DNA from: an uncultured Ectothiorhodospiraceae bacterium
GTDB lineage: Bacteria > Pseudomonadota > Gammaproteobacteria > UBA9214
NCBI GenBank assembly: GCA_947259415.1
Contig: CAMYMI010000002.1
Location: 62,001-126,000 of the forward strand
Direction: 5' to 3'
Length of the DNA: 64,000 nucleotides
Shown: positions 1 through 9,990 of the stretch, piece by piece
Numbering within the stretch: position 1 is the stretch's first letter
Layout: every line of letters begins with the position of its first letter
Translations under genes and position numbers: made by a program
Notes under the pieces: model-generated
The model's database searches: none
Told to the model about the DNA's origin: nothing
What the model saw: the letters and a program-made list of their open reading frames with translations, nothing else

Positions 1-1004
1 GGGAACAGGCCGGTCTGCGACATGGCGAACTGGAGCTGCTGGCCGGTGGCGACACTGTCGCGGATCATGAGGACGGCATCGGAATACACCACGTTACCCG
101 TTGCACCGGACACCGATTCCAGCGCCTCGACCAGGGGTACGCCGGCGGCAAACATGGTGGACAGGGTGCGCGCATAACGGGCCACGGCGGCCTTGTGCAT
201 GATCGGGCCAACAATCGGGACCTTCAGGATGAAGCGGTCGAACGCCCGTGCAAATCTGCGCGAGCGCTTCTTGGCCTGCAGGAAGCCAACGAAGCTGCCA
301 ATGGCAATGCCAAAGACCAGCCACCACCATTGCTGCATGAACTCGGAAAGACCCACGACCATGCGGGTAAAGGCGGGCAGGTCGGCGCCGAAGCCGCTGA
401 ACAACTCCTCGAACTGAGGCACCACGAAAATCAGCAGGATGGCGGTGACGATGACGGCAACAATGATAACCGCGGCCGGATAGAACATGGCCTTCTTGAT
501 CTTTGACTTGAGGTACTCGGTTTTTTCCTTGTAGGTGGCGATCTTGTCGAGCAGGGTCTCGAGTACACCGGCCGATTCGCCGGCACTGACCAGGCTCACC
601 ACCAGGTCATCAAAGTAGATGGGGTGCTTGGCAAGGGTTTCCGACAGGCTGGTGCCGGATTCGACCTCGTTCTTGATCTTCAGGAGCAGCTCGCGCATCC
701 CGGCGTTGTCATGACCGCGGCCGATGATCTCGAAGGCCTGCACCAGGGGGACGCCGGCTCCCATCATGGTGGCCAGCTGGCGGAAGAATACCGCGATATC
801 CTTGGGAACAATCTTTTTCTTGGCCCCCTTGGAAAACAGAGCAGACTGTTTTTTGACCTTGAGCGGCTTAATGCCCTGCTTGCGCAGGTCAGCCTTGATC
901 AGTGAGGGGTTGCTGCCGCGGGTCTGGCCCTTGACGCGCATGCCGCGCTTGTCCGTGCCAGTCCAGATGAATGTATCCGGTTCCTTAAGTGCTTTCTCTG
1001 CCAT
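1..1004 (-). CDS. pilC: Type IV pilus inner-membrane platform protein PilC (partial, C-terminus outside window)
   Basis: This is the inner-membrane platform of the type IV pilus, which couples the PilB/PilT ATPases to pilin assembly. Reading from the ATG complement at 1002-1004, the protein begins MAEKALKEPDTFIWTG and continues through the first GspF domain, with the family-typical stretch RQLATMMGAGVPLVQAFE. A long hydrophobic segment follows at roughly residues 165-190, and the second repeat contains MFAAGVPLVEALE. About 334 residues are visible of a family usually near 400, so the last membrane helix and C-terminus lie beyond position 1. It starts 3 bp after the pilB stop, so the two genes are cotranscribed. 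Confidence 0.93.
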   Translation of the reverse strand, partial: MAEKALKEPDTFIWTGTDKRGMRVKGQTRGSNPSLIKADLRKQGIKPLKVKKQSALFSKGAKKKIVPKDIAVFFRQLATMMGAGVPLVQAFEIIGRGHDNAGMRELLLKIKNEVESGTSLSETLAKHPIYFDDLVVSLVSAGESAGVLETLLDKIATYKEKTEYLKSKIKKAMFYPAAVIIVAVIVTAILLIFVVPQFEELFSGFGADLPAFTRMVVGLSEFMQQWWWLVFGIAIGSFVGFLQAKKRSRRFARAFDRFILKVPIVGPIMHKAAVARYARTLSTMFAAGVPLVEALESVSGATGNVVYSDAVLMIRDSVATGQQLQFAMSQTGLF

Positions 1005-1007
1005 GAT

Positions 1008-2723
1008 TTATTCCTTGGTGACTCGATCGACTTCATCCAGGCTGGTGATGCCGGCGGCGACCTTTTTCAGGCCGGATTCCCTCAGGTCGGCGATCCCCTC
1101 AAGCTTGGCCTGTTCTTCCAGCTGCATGGAATTACCCCCTTCCATGATCAGTCGTCCCATCTCTTCCGAAACCGGCATGCACTGATAGATACCCACCCGG
1201 CCCTTGTAACCACCGGTGCAACTATCACAACCGATGGGTCCGTACAGGGTGAGCTCATTAAGTTGTTGTTCGGTAAAACCGGCCTTGGCCAGTGCCTCAT
1301 GTGGTATATCAAGTTCCTTCTTGCACTTGTTGCACAGGCGTCGTGCCAGGCGCTGGGCCATGATCAGGTGGACCGCCGAGGCAATGTTATAGGGCGGTAC
1401 CCCCATATTGGCAAGGCGCGTCAGTGTCTGCGGGGCGTCGTTGGTATGCAGGGTGGACAGGACCAGGTGACCGGTCTGTGCGGCCTTGACGGCAATCTCC
1501 GCCGTTTCCAGGTCGCGGATCTCGCCGACCATGATGATGTCCGGGTCCTGTCGCAGGAATGCCCGCAGCGCCAGGGAGAATTCCAGGCCGGCTTTCGGGT
1601 TGACATTGACCTGGTTGATTCCCATGACATTGATTTCGACCGGATCCTCGCAGGTCGAGATATTGCGGTCGGGGGTGTTCAGCATATTCAGGCCGGTATA
1701 TAGGGTGACCGTTTTACCGCTGCCGGTCGGTCCGGTGACCAGCACCATCCCATAGGGTTTGTTAATCGCTTCAATAAAGGTATTTTTCTGTTCCTCTTCG
1801 AAGCCAAGGGCATCCACACCGATCTGCGCGGCGCTGCCATCCAGGATACGCAGCACCACCTTCTCGCCATAGAGTGTCGGCAGGGTGTTGACACGAAAAT
1901 CGATGGAGCGGTTTTTCGACAGGTTCATCTTGATGCGGCCATCTTGCGGTACCCGACGTTCGGCAATGTTCATACGGCTCATCACCTTGAGCCGTGCCAC
2001 GATGCGCATGGCCAGGGAGCGGGGCGGCGAGGCGATCTCGTGTAAAACGCCATCCTGGCGGAAGCGTACCCGGAATTCCTTCTCGTAGGGTTCCAGGTGG
2101 ATATCGGATGCACCCCGGTTGATGGCATCCACCAGCACCTTGTTGACAAAGCGGACGACGGGTGTGTCGTCGATGTCGGATTCGGATACATCGCCTCCGG
2201 CATCATTCTCATCGCCAGAGCCTATATCCAGGTTGTCGAGGTCCGCGTCCATGAGATCGGACATGGTGGTGTCCATGACATCCAGGGCGGTCTCGAGGGC
2301 GCGGCTGAGTTGTTCCTCCTCGACCAGGACGGCCTCGGTGTTGATGCCGGTGTGGAACTTGAACTCATCCAGGGCACTGAGGTTGGTCGGATCGGACACC
2401 GCCACGAAGAGGCGGTTACCGCGCTTGTAGAGCGGCATGGCGTGATGCTGGCGGATCAACTTCTCGCTGACCAGGTTGACCGGGGCCGTTTCCATGTCCA
2501 TGACACGCAGATCGAACAGCGGTACGCCGAATTCCTGGGCACCGGACCAGGCGATGTCACGGCCCTTCAGGATCTTGTTGTCTACCAGGTAGCTGACGAA
2601 GTGCTTGCGCTTCTTGAGAGCCGTGTCGTGCGCCTTGACCGCGTCACCTTCCTCGAGCAGGCCGTCCATGACCAGCCTGCGGGCCAGGCCGCTGAGGTGA
2701 ACTGTAGGGTTGGTTGTGGCCAT
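1008..2723 (-). CDS. pilB: Type IV pilus assembly ATPase PilB
   Basis: This hexameric cytoplasmic ATPase powers pilus extension. The 571-residue product has the full family length. It shows an N-terminal GspE/MshEN-like domain (about residues 1-150), an acidic linker (about 155-187), Walker A GPTGSGKT at 331-338, the Asp-box/Walker B stretch [12 protein letters not shown] (about 393-404) and the His-box STLHTNDA (about 423-430). The tetracysteine zinc motif is at C464, C467, C499 and C502. The ATG at 2721-2723 gives the conserved start. It is followed directly by pilC. The usual neighbour pilA is about 10 kb away, beyond a glycan gene cluster. Confidence 0.97.
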   Translation of the reverse strand: MATTNPTVHLSGLARRLVMDGLLEEGDAVKAHDTALKKRKHFVSYLVDNKILKGRDIAWSGAQEFGVPLFDLRVMDMETAPVNLVSEKLIRQHHAMPLYKRGNRLFVAVSDPTNLSALDEFKFHTGINTEAVLVEEEQLSRALETALDVMDTTMSDLMDADLDNLDIGSGDENDAGGDVSESDIDDTPVVRFVNKVLVDAINRGASDIHLEPYEKEFRVRFRQDGVLHEIASPPRSLAMRIVARLKVMSRMNIAERRVPQDGRIKMNLSKNRSIDFRVNTLPTLYGEKVVLRILDGSAAQIGVDALGFEEEQKNTFIEAINKPYGMVLVTGPTGSGKTVTLYTGLNMLNTPDRNISTCEDPVEINVMGINQVNVNPKAGLEFSLALRAFLRQDPDIIMVGEIRDLETAEIAVKAAQTGHLVLSTLHTNDAPQTLTRLANMGVPPYNIASAVHLIMAQRLARRLCNKCKKELDIPHEALAKAGFTEQQLNELTLYGPIGCDSCTGGYKGRVGIYQCMPVSEEMGRLIMEGGNSMQLEEQAKLEGIADLRESGLKKVAAGITSLDEVDRVTKE

Positions 2724-3425
2724 GTGTCCCTTATTTATAGTAATCCAGCGTAATGCGTTCTTTGATAAAGCTCACAAAGTAGAAAATACTAATATAATAA
2801 TATCCCTTGCAGGTCACGGTTGAATTTACAATAAATCCTATTTAACTCAATATGTTACATATTCTATAGGGCGTGAGTCATATGGTTGATAACACTGAAT
2901 TGTGCTACCAGCCAGTATAAATCTTAAGTTACATATACTTCGTCAGAAAATGACCAAACTTTAATTGAAATGGGCACGGCCAGGCAGATCAGGATGAAGG
3001 CAAAACCTGTGTCCTTATGTAATTATTGCCCATGATTACTCCTGACTATACGAATTGATCTTGTTGACTGGATAGTAATATAACCATGCTGATACGGTTT
3101 GCCGGTACAGTTTGAAATTTAATAGTGCTAATGGTCAACAATTCAGACAGCTGCATATTAATCATGATTTTTATTTACCGATTTAAAGCTATCAGTTTCG
3201 CCGCCACACTATATTCTCAATCCTGGAGATCAAGAGATATATAGTGTCATGTTGCTTATATAAATCTATTTTCGATGTTTGAGTTTATAGTAATTTAACA
3301 TCCGATCCGGCATAATTCTGACTCACATCTTATCCACAAGATCCTTGATCTATTTCCTGCCAGCCTGAGCCTTTCTACGTGAATTTGCCGATCAATAAAG
3401 GACTATTTCTGTACAGTTTCTACAC
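2724..3425. other. AT-rich intergenic region without a recognised gene
   Basis: About 700 bp of AT-rich sequence between the divergent pilB and glycosyltransferase genes. No open frame with recognisable protein content was found on either strand. Promoters for both flanking genes must lie here, but none is clear enough to place. The base composition resembles the glycan cluster to its right rather than pilB, so it probably belongs to the acquired segment. Confidence 0.5.
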
Positions 3426-4526
3426 GTGAATCAAATTGCCTTTTTTCTTCCGGATCTGGCTGGGGGTGGAGCAGAGCGTGTGATGTTGACACTCGCACGG
3501 TTCATGCAGAAGGAAGGCTATTCAGTGGATTTAGTTCTTGGCCGTTTTCGCGGTGAGCTGGCTGAGCTTGTTCCTGATGGCATCAGGATCATCAACCTGA
3601 GTCAACGGCTATCACTCCCGACAACATTGGGCCTGGGCTTCAATGCGTTGTTTGGCCTGAGTGCTTATCTGCGGCATGAGCGTCCCGCTGCCCTAATGTC
3701 CAGCCTGTCAAGGGGCAATCTTGTTGCTGTTATGGCGCGCCAGCTTTCTCGCGCCGGTACCCGTCTGGTCCTGAGGGAAGCCAATACCTTTCATAACACA
3801 GGCAAATTGACACAGCTGCTTACCAGATATCTCTATCCAAGAGCGGATATTATTGTCGCAGTTTCTCGAGGTATAGCGCATGACCTTGAGTCATTACCTA
3901 CTATCGGGAAACAGATGATCAGGATTATCTATAACCCGATCGATATCCCTGCTGTAAATGAACTGGCATGCCAGAATATGTCACACCCTTGGTTCAGCGC
4001 AGGAGAACCGCCTGTTATCCTCGGTGTCGGCCGGCTTTCGGAGCAGAAAGATTTTGCCATGATGATACGTGCCTTCTCTGTTATCCGTCGTAGTCGGAAT
4101 GCGCGTCTGCTGATTCTCGGTGAAGGTGATAAAAGAAGGGAGCTTGAGAATCTGGTAACAGAGCTTGGGCTGGAAGATGATGTTGCGCTTCCCGGATTTG
4201 TAGGAAACCCTTACTACTTTATCAAACATGCTGCCATAGTTGGCGTCAGTTCAAAATGGGAAGGCATGATTAATGTGATCATCGAGGCCATTGCAATCGG
4301 GACGCCTGTTGTCTCAACTGATTGTCACAGCGGACCGGCGGAAATACTCGAGAACGGACGTATAGGCCAGCTTATCCCTGTAGGAGATGTTGGTGCATTT
4401 GCTGCGGCTATTGAAAGTACGCTTGATAATCCTCCTGAAAAGAAAATTCTTCAGCAAAGGGCCAATGATTTTTCAGTGTCACGGATAGCGCGCAAGTACA
4501 TTGAGATCTTGTCAGGTGAGGTCTGA
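3426..4526 (+). CDS. GT-B glycosyltransferase, family 4 type
   Basis: A retaining glycosyltransferase predicted to move a sugar from a nucleotide-sugar donor to a glycan under assembly at the inner membrane. The 366-residue protein opens with the N-terminal Rossmann signature GGGAERV (residues 13-19). The donor-binding domain contains ILGVGRLSEQKDF and LLILGEGDKR, followed by the EX7E-type region SSKWEGMINVIIEA near residues 274-287. The start is a GTG; no better start was found. It stands alone on the plus strand with AT-rich flanks. Donor and acceptor cannot be deduced. Confidence 0.88.
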   Translation: MNQIAFFLPDLAGGGAERVMLTLARFMQKEGYSVDLVLGRFRGELAELVPDGIRIINLSQRLSLPTTLGLGFNALFGLSAYLRHERPAALMSSLSRGNLVAVMARQLSRAGTRLVLREANTFHNTGKLTQLLTRYLYPRADIIVAVSRGIAHDLESLPTIGKQMIRIIYNPIDIPAVNELACQNMSHPWFSAGEPPVILGVGRLSEQKDFAMMIRAFSVIRRSRNARLLILGEGDKRRELENLVTELGLEDDVALPGFVGNPYYFIKHAAIVGVSSKWEGMINVIIEAIAIGTPVVSTDCHSGPAEILENGRIGQLIPVGDVGAFAAAIESTLDNPPEKKILQQRANDFSVSRIARKYIEILSGEV

Positions 4527-4973
4527 GACGTACTGCCGGATCAGCCTCAACCTTCAGATACCCAGAATGCTGACGATAGAGTTTATTGTTCTCAGCTCAA
4601 AATATTGAGATTAACGATGTCGCACGCAAACAGTCTGACCAGTGATCTGTACCAGCCTATTGCTGGAAATAATTAATTTGATGAAGCAGGAATCCATTAA
4701 TTCGATAATAATAGTGAATGGATGAGGCTTTGTTTTGTCAAGATAGATATTAAATCAACTACTATTCATGCAGTAACGTATATATTTCTAACACCGCGAA
4801 TTCTCGAGGCATTATCAATATGTAGATTTAAAATCAAAAGATCTTATTGCAGATATTTATATCCATAGAATTTGGTGATTTTTTATCATTAACGTACTGT
4901 TGCCGATTTGACATCCCCCCGCAATTCATAGTGTCAAGACACATAGATACTAATAGAAAATAATACTAATAAA
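4527..4973. other. AT-rich intergenic region without a recognised gene
   Basis: About 450 bp of strongly AT-rich sequence between two plus-strand glycan-cluster genes. No coding frame, tRNA, convincing terminator or repeat was recognised. It may hold the promoter of the downstream membrane protein. Confidence 0.45.
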
Positions 4974-5873
4974 ATGGATATTTCCGATTTTTCGATATCA
5001 GTGCTGGGCAAGAAATTTAAAAAGATTATCTTTTTTGTCGTCCTGCTCGTAATAGGATATATGACAGTTATTCACTTTGAGAAGGTAACCACTATTTTCA
5101 CAGAGCATTTTTCTGCTCTTGTTTATGCGATATTCATGACACTTATCGCATTCGCAATACAAACATACAACTTCCTTCAATTATTGCATCCATCGAACAA
5201 AGTCCCATATTTTCGTGCGTTACATACATGGGGAACAGCAAACCTTGCTAATTATCTAGGCCCATTTCAGCCGGGAATTGCAGTGAGGTTAGTATATTTC
5301 AAAAGCATGGGGGTTTCCGTCAACGAGACAACACATGCCAGTGTGCGTCAGTTAATGATCAGTCTATGGTTGGCTTCAGGTATTTCTGTGGTCGGGCTTT
5401 TCAGTGAATATATGCCGATCAAATTATTTGCAATTACCGGGATTTTAATATTTATCCTGATGCCAATAATGCTGCAAGCGGCGTCCAAGTTTATTGATCA
5501 GATCGGCTCTAATTCCAGATTTTTTGTATTGTTACGCACTGTACTGGATCTGGATAAAATCGGTGTGTCGCCATACAAGATGTGGAGCTTTATTGCGCAG
5601 TATATTCTTGGTGCGCTAGTGCTCTATGGTGTATATCATATGTTCGATATTCCTATTGCACTGCATGAGTCAATCCTTATGGCTGTTCTATTCATGCTTT
5701 CCAGTTTGTTTTCAGTAACACCAAATAATCTTGGAATACAAGAGCTTTTGATAGGGTACGTCGCACATTTGGGAGGCGCAGCGGTGGCTACTGCACTTAG
5801 TATAGCCTTGCTATTTAGGGTAGCGCACATCACAAGCTGCCTCATCATTATGACAGTTACATCCAAAGACTGA
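4974..5873 (+). CDS. Lysylphosphatidylglycerol synthase TM-domain / flippase-like membrane protein
   Basis: A polytopic membrane protein of 299 residues with about seven or eight hydrophobic helices. It resembles the LPG_synthase_TM (UPF0104) family, whose members include flippases and helpers of polysaccharide clusters. Family-like landmarks are ANYLGPFQPGIAVRLVYFK (about residues 91-109), with conserved Gly/Pro/Arg between helices, and a late SVTPNNLGIQELLIGY segment (about 245-260). There is no C-terminal transferase domain, so a lysyl-transfer reaction is not expected. The gene is AT-rich and isolated on the plus strand. A role in moving or retaining a lipid-linked glycan is inferred from context only. 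Confidence 0.7.
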   Translation: MDISDFSISVLGKKFKKIIFFVVLLVIGYMTVIHFEKVTTIFTEHFSALVYAIFMTLIAFAIQTYNFLQLLHPSNKVPYFRALHTWGTANLANYLGPFQPGIAVRLVYFKSMGVSVNETTHASVRQLMISLWLASGISVVGLFSEYMPIKLFAITGILIFILMPIMLQAASKFIDQIGSNSRFFVLLRTVLDLDKIGVSPYKMWSFIAQYILGALVLYGVYHMFDIPIALHESILMAVLFMLSSLFSVTPNNLGIQELLIGYVAHLGGAAVATALSIALLFRVAHITSCLIIMTVTSKD

Positions 5874-6093
5874 ATGCACTATAAACAATAGATTAAATAC
5901 ATTTGTTTATTTGCCCAATACTGTAAAAAATATAAATATAAGACGCAGTCTTATTAGCAATAAATTCATCTAACTACCATTCATAGTCGGGTTCTTGGTA
6001 CATATTAAAAATATGTTTTTGTGTATACGCGTTTATTGGGGTCTGTCTTGCTGAGAGTATTTTGAGTTTACTATTTATCTTGTGGATAGTTGT

Positions 6094-6849
6094 CTATAGT
6101 TTAATGATTGCACCTTGGCCCGTCGGAAGATTTAATACATATTCTTTTTTGTTATGCATGAATTCATTGACAGCTTTGTAGGCGCCTGGACAGATAGTCG
6201 ACCCATAGTCATCTAAAACGATTACGCCACCGGCGGACATTCTTGTGTAAAAGAAATCCAGACTATCCTTTGTTGGCTGATACAAATCGACATCAATATG
6301 GACTAGACGAAACATCTCGTCACTGACCTCTGAAAAGCGTTCAGGTATCCAGCCCTTGAACAAGAAGATATTTGGAAAATTGCGTAACGTTTGCATGGTT
6401 TTTTCTTCTAGTGAGGTCAAATCACCACTTTTCCAGGAGAAATCTATTTCAGGTATTGTCTTGTCTTTGTCATCTGGTTCCGACAAGCCTTCAAATGAAT
6501 CAAACAAGTACAGAGGAACCTCAGGCAATTCATTAGCCATGAACCAAGCGCTGGCTCCCTCATAGCAACCACACTCAGCCATCGCGCCCGGGACCTCTTT
6601 TACGAGTCGCGTAAATTCTCTCAAGGTGAATTTACGGTCAGCGGAATAGGGATTGCCCGGTGACAGTTTCTTGTAGTTTTCACGAAATTCCCTGTCATCC
6701 AGCCAGAGCTTGTAGTCTTCACCAATGTAATGATCGCCAAACAGACTGGCTGAAATCCTGGCAAGTTCCAGTCGGACCCTTCGGCGCTGTCCGGTTGTCC
6801 CGAAAAACAACCAGTAAATTGCCTTGAATATTCTTTGAGGTGTATACAT
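6094..6849 (-). CDS. TylF/MycF-like SAM-dependent O-methyltransferase
   Basis: The 251-residue protein belongs to the macrocin O-methyltransferase (TylF) family, which methylates sugar hydroxyls using S-adenosylmethionine and a divalent metal. Supporting motifs are the SAM-binding AECGCYEGAS (residues 91-100), the metal/substrate segment HIDVDLY (184-190) and VLDDYG (211-216). Together these match the family core. In a glycan cluster it would cap or decorate a sugar. It is the last gene of a minus-strand run that begins with the large membrane/TPR gene near pilA. The gap to the asparagine synthase gene upstream is about 65 bp. Confidence 0.85.
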   Translation of the reverse strand: MYTPQRIFKAIYWLFFGTTGQRRRVRLELARISASLFGDHYIGEDYKLWLDDREFRENYKKLSPGNPYSADRKFTLREFTRLVKEVPGAMAECGCYEGASAWFMANELPEVPLYLFDSFEGLSEPDDKDKTIPEIDFSWKSGDLTSLEEKTMQTLRNFPNIFLFKGWIPERFSEVSDEMFRLVHIDVDLYQPTKDSLDFFYTRMSAGGVIVLDDYGSTICPGAYKAVNEFMHNKKEYVLNLPTGQGAIIKL

Positions 6850-6913
6850 CTAGATATTTATACCTTAGTTGAGTTCTCAATTACTTTTTTTAAATATAAA
6901 CCAATTTCTAGTT

Positions 6914-8785
6914 TCAGCTATGACTTGCTGATACCTGTTGTCTGGTCTTTTGAATAAATGATAAGTAGATATATATGTTCCATAGTCGTTGACCATTGTC
7001 ACGTGATTTATTTTCATGCTCCTTAATTAGGGAGTGTGTGAACGATAAATTGACAGGACCAGTTTCTTTTTCGAGCATGACTGATAATTCCTGTTTCAGT
7101 TCGTTGCGAAACCACTCGTGTACCGGCACACTGAATCCCTGCTTGCGACGTTTCCACAGTGTGGGTGGCAAATAGTCATAGAACGTTTCTTTGAGCATTC
7201 GCTTTCCTGAAAAGTGGCGACGGTGCCAGTTTCTGGGTAGTGAAAAAGCGAGTTCCACGACTTCCCTGTCTAGGAAAGGTGCGCGCACTTCCAGACTATG
7301 CGCCATGCTGGCGCGATCGACCTTCAAAAGTATGTCCTGCGGCATATAGATCAGTGTGTCGGCATACATCATTTGTGTCACGCAGTCCAAGTCACAGCTT
7401 TCAGGCAAGCCCGGTGCTTTATGGCCTTTGTCATACAGGTCGGGCGCCAGACGTTCAAACTCCTTGTCTGAATATAGTGATGGGGCAATATAGGGTTTAT
7501 CTTCTGTATGTCTGTTTGCTGCATCAATGAACAGATGCGCCTTCTTGATGATGCTGCGGCTGTGGTGTGCCACAGGTTCCGGTAGTGCCCGTACCGCCAT
7601 GCCCGCAGCCTTGCGGAGCGGGCGTGGTAATCGACTATACCAGCGCAGGATTGCACGCGCCTGGTAGCGCTGGTAACCGCTGAACAGCTCGTCTCCGCCA
7701 TCTCCGGAAAGGGCAACCTTGACATGGCGGCTGGCGAGCTCGGAAACAAGTGATGTCGGTAACAGTGATGGATCAGAAAAAGGTTGGCCGACATGTTGCA
7801 GAATCAGCTGTGACAGTCGCTGCGGATCCAGGTCCTCCAGGCATTCCTCGTAATGGTCTGTTGCACATTGCCGTGCGATCAAGCGTGCGAATTTCCGTTC
7901 ATCGAATGTCCTGTCGGTGAAACCGATAGAGAATGTCTTGGGTGATATACCGAGCTCTCTATTCAATAGTGAGACCACCAGTGAAGAGTCAACACCACCG
8001 GATAAAAAAGCACCAACTTCGACATCCGCAATCATCCGTTTGCGAGCTGCGTTTACCATGGCATCGCACAGTAGCTCACGCGCCTCAGTGACGCTTCCCT
8101 TGAATCTGTCTATTTTCAGCGTCCAGTATGGATTCTGTTTGACAGGCTGCGCATCGCTCCACTCCAGAAAATGGCCTGCTTGTACTTCATGAGCGCCTGA
8201 GAATGCTGTCGTTCCCGGAAGATAGAAACCATAACGAAGGTAATCCGCTGTACTGTTAATGTCTTCATCAAGAGGTGCCAGCTCGAGTGCAGCCAGTGCC
8301 GGCAGTTCGGATGCGCATGCGAAGCCATTTGATGTCTTCTGGTAGTAAAGCGGCTTTTTACCCATCCGGTCACGGGTCAGAAGAAGTGTCTTGGCGCGAC
8401 TGTCCCAGAGCGCCAGCGCCCACATGCCTTCCATTGACATAAGAAAGTCGGGGCCATGACGAACCAGGCCGGCCAGAACAACCTCAGTGTCACCCTGGGT
8501 AGTGAATTCCCATTCATCTTCAAGCTGATTCCGCAGCTCCCTGTAGTTATAGACTTCGCCATTGTATGCCAGCACATGGCGTTTATCGGGTGAGAACATC
8601 GGCTGTCGGCTGGATTGTAGATCAACGATGGAGAGGCGCTGGTGTCCCATCAACCAGGAATTATCGATAACCAGACCGCGCTCATCCGGGCCGCGGTGCA
8701 CGATTCTCTGCAATGCCCGGGTACCGGTCATGCGCAGGTTATCAGCTGATCGATTTCGGTGAAACAGGAATACGAAGCCACACAT
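6914..8785 (-). CDS. asnB: Asparagine synthase (glutamine-hydrolysing) family protein, AsnB type
   Basis: A 623-residue two-domain amidotransferase. Cys2 of the N-terminal MCGF is the class II glutaminase nucleophile, backed by RGPDERG and YNGEVYN. The synthetase half carries the ATP pyrophosphatase P-loop LSGGVDSSL (261-269), later SGDGGDELFSGY and the C-terminal LEVRAPFLD. Members located in polysaccharide clusters often amidate a sugar acid or other glycan component rather than making free asparagine; that role here is inference. It lies 7 bp downstream of a glycosyltransferase gene in the same operon. Confidence 0.9.
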   Translation of the reverse strand: MCGFVFLFHRNRSADNLRMTGTRALQRIVHRGPDERGLVIDNSWLMGHQRLSIVDLQSSRQPMFSPDKRHVLAYNGEVYNYRELRNQLEDEWEFTTQGDTEVVLAGLVRHGPDFLMSMEGMWALALWDSRAKTLLLTRDRMGKKPLYYQKTSNGFACASELPALAALELAPLDEDINSTADYLRYGFYLPGTTAFSGAHEVQAGHFLEWSDAQPVKQNPYWTLKIDRFKGSVTEARELLCDAMVNAARKRMIADVEVGAFLSGGVDSSLVVSLLNRELGISPKTFSIGFTDRTFDERKFARLIARQCATDHYEECLEDLDPQRLSQLILQHVGQPFSDPSLLPTSLVSELASRHVKVALSGDGGDELFSGYQRYQARAILRWYSRLPRPLRKAAGMAVRALPEPVAHHSRSIIKKAHLFIDAANRHTEDKPYIAPSLYSDKEFERLAPDLYDKGHKAPGLPESCDLDCVTQMMYADTLIYMPQDILLKVDRASMAHSLEVRAPFLDREVVELAFSLPRNWHRRHFSGKRMLKETFYDYLPPTLWKRRKQGFSVPVHEWFRNELKQELSVMLEKETGPVNLSFTHSLIKEHENKSRDNGQRLWNIYIYLSFIQKTRQQVSASHS

Positions 8786-8792
8786 GGCAGAT

Positions 8793-9977
8793 TCATTTAG
8801 TCAGCAAAATGCAGTGGGAATACAGTTCTTCGTATTCTGAAGCACATTGCTCCCAGGTCAGTCCTTCGCGCAATATAAAGTCTCTCGCAGTGTGCCCCAG
8901 CTTGTAGCGCAGATTGCTGTCAGCTATCAACCTCTTCAACTGTGTTGCCAGTGCATCGGTTTCGCCGGAATTGAATAACAGGCCGGTTTCTTCATGCTTT
9001 ATCAGTTCCCGGATGCCATCGATATCCGATGCAACTATCGGCAGACCGGCCGCCATTGCTTCGAGTATCACATTCGGCCTGCCTTCGAACTGGCTGGCCA
9101 GGATAAAAATATCCGTTTCAGCCAGGCTTTCGGGAATGCGGTCTGGTGTTATATCACCAGAGAATATGACCGTTAAACGCTTGTCCTGGATATCTGTGGC
9201 GAGTGTCTTCAGGGGACCAAGTTCAGGGCCATCCCCAATGATATTCAACCTGATATCCGTAAAATTCGATACACTGGCAGTTGCCTTGATGACGATATCC
9301 ATGCGCTTGCGCGTGATAAGGCTGCCAATGGATGTAACCCGGATTCGTTCTCTATGAATTGGCTTTTCCGAGGGGAGATTGAGGAAATCGTTGCCAACAC
9401 CGTTGGGAATCGTGCACACCTTGTCTCGATATTGGGGAAAATAGTCGGAGATAAGATCATTAATTGCATCGCTGACAGTTATGACCCTGCAGTTCAGCTG
9501 CAGGCAAAGCTTCATGAGCCACCGATAAAGCCCTGATTCGGCAACGCGTTTAACATCGCTTCCCCGCAAGGTTGTCACAACTGGGGTACCAGTCAGGCGT
9601 CCTGCAATACCGGCGATTACACCATTTACCGACCAGTTCGCGTGTAGCAGATCGGCACTCAGGGATTTTCTTATGCAGGTAAAAAGCATTACTGTCAGCA
9701 TCCACGGAAGTATCAACAAGAGCCATCGGTGATTCTTCAGGGAGACAGGTATTCCGCCTGGCTGGTGGGAAATTAGTTGTAATTTCCGGGGGGCATATCT
9801 GAAACACTGCACTTTGATTGTGCCATCCTGTTGGCTCGTTATAGTAGTGTTAGGGCAGGGTGTTACAACGGTTGTTGACACGTTGTTGGACAGATGCCGG
9901 ATGAGACGGTTAATGAATATGCCGCTTGTTGATTGTTGAGTCAACGGATACGACGTAGTGACAACGACTATATTCAT
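8793..9977 (-). CDS. GT-B glycosyltransferase, family 4 type
   Basis: A 394-residue retaining glycosyltransferase starting MNIVVVTTSYP at the ATG complement 9975-9977. An in-frame TTG just upstream is less likely to be the start. The N-terminal domain has LLHANWSVNGVIAG and TTLRGSDVKR, the linker IPNGVGNDF, and the donor domain SIGSLITRKRMDIVIKA. The catalytic-site stretch ASQFEGRPNVILEAMAAG lies near residues 295-312. These match GT4 enzymes of exopolysaccharide or O-antigen assembly. It sits between a GT2 gene and asnB with gaps of about 10 bp, so it is in one operon. Sugar specificity is not visible. Confidence 0.9.
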   Translation of the reverse strand: MNIVVVTTSYPLTQQSTSGIFINRLIRHLSNNVSTTVVTPCPNTTITSQQDGTIKVQCFRYAPRKLQLISHQPGGIPVSLKNHRWLLLILPWMLTVMLFTCIRKSLSADLLHANWSVNGVIAGIAGRLTGTPVVTTLRGSDVKRVAESGLYRWLMKLCLQLNCRVITVSDAINDLISDYFPQYRDKVCTIPNGVGNDFLNLPSEKPIHRERIRVTSIGSLITRKRMDIVIKATASVSNFTDIRLNIIGDGPELGPLKTLATDIQDKRLTVIFSGDITPDRIPESLAETDIFILASQFEGRPNVILEAMAAGLPIVASDIDGIRELIKHEETGLLFNSGETDALATQLKRLIADSNLRYKLGHTARDFILREGLTWEQCASEYEELYSHCILLTK

Positions 9978-9990
9978 CAAGCAGTAGAAG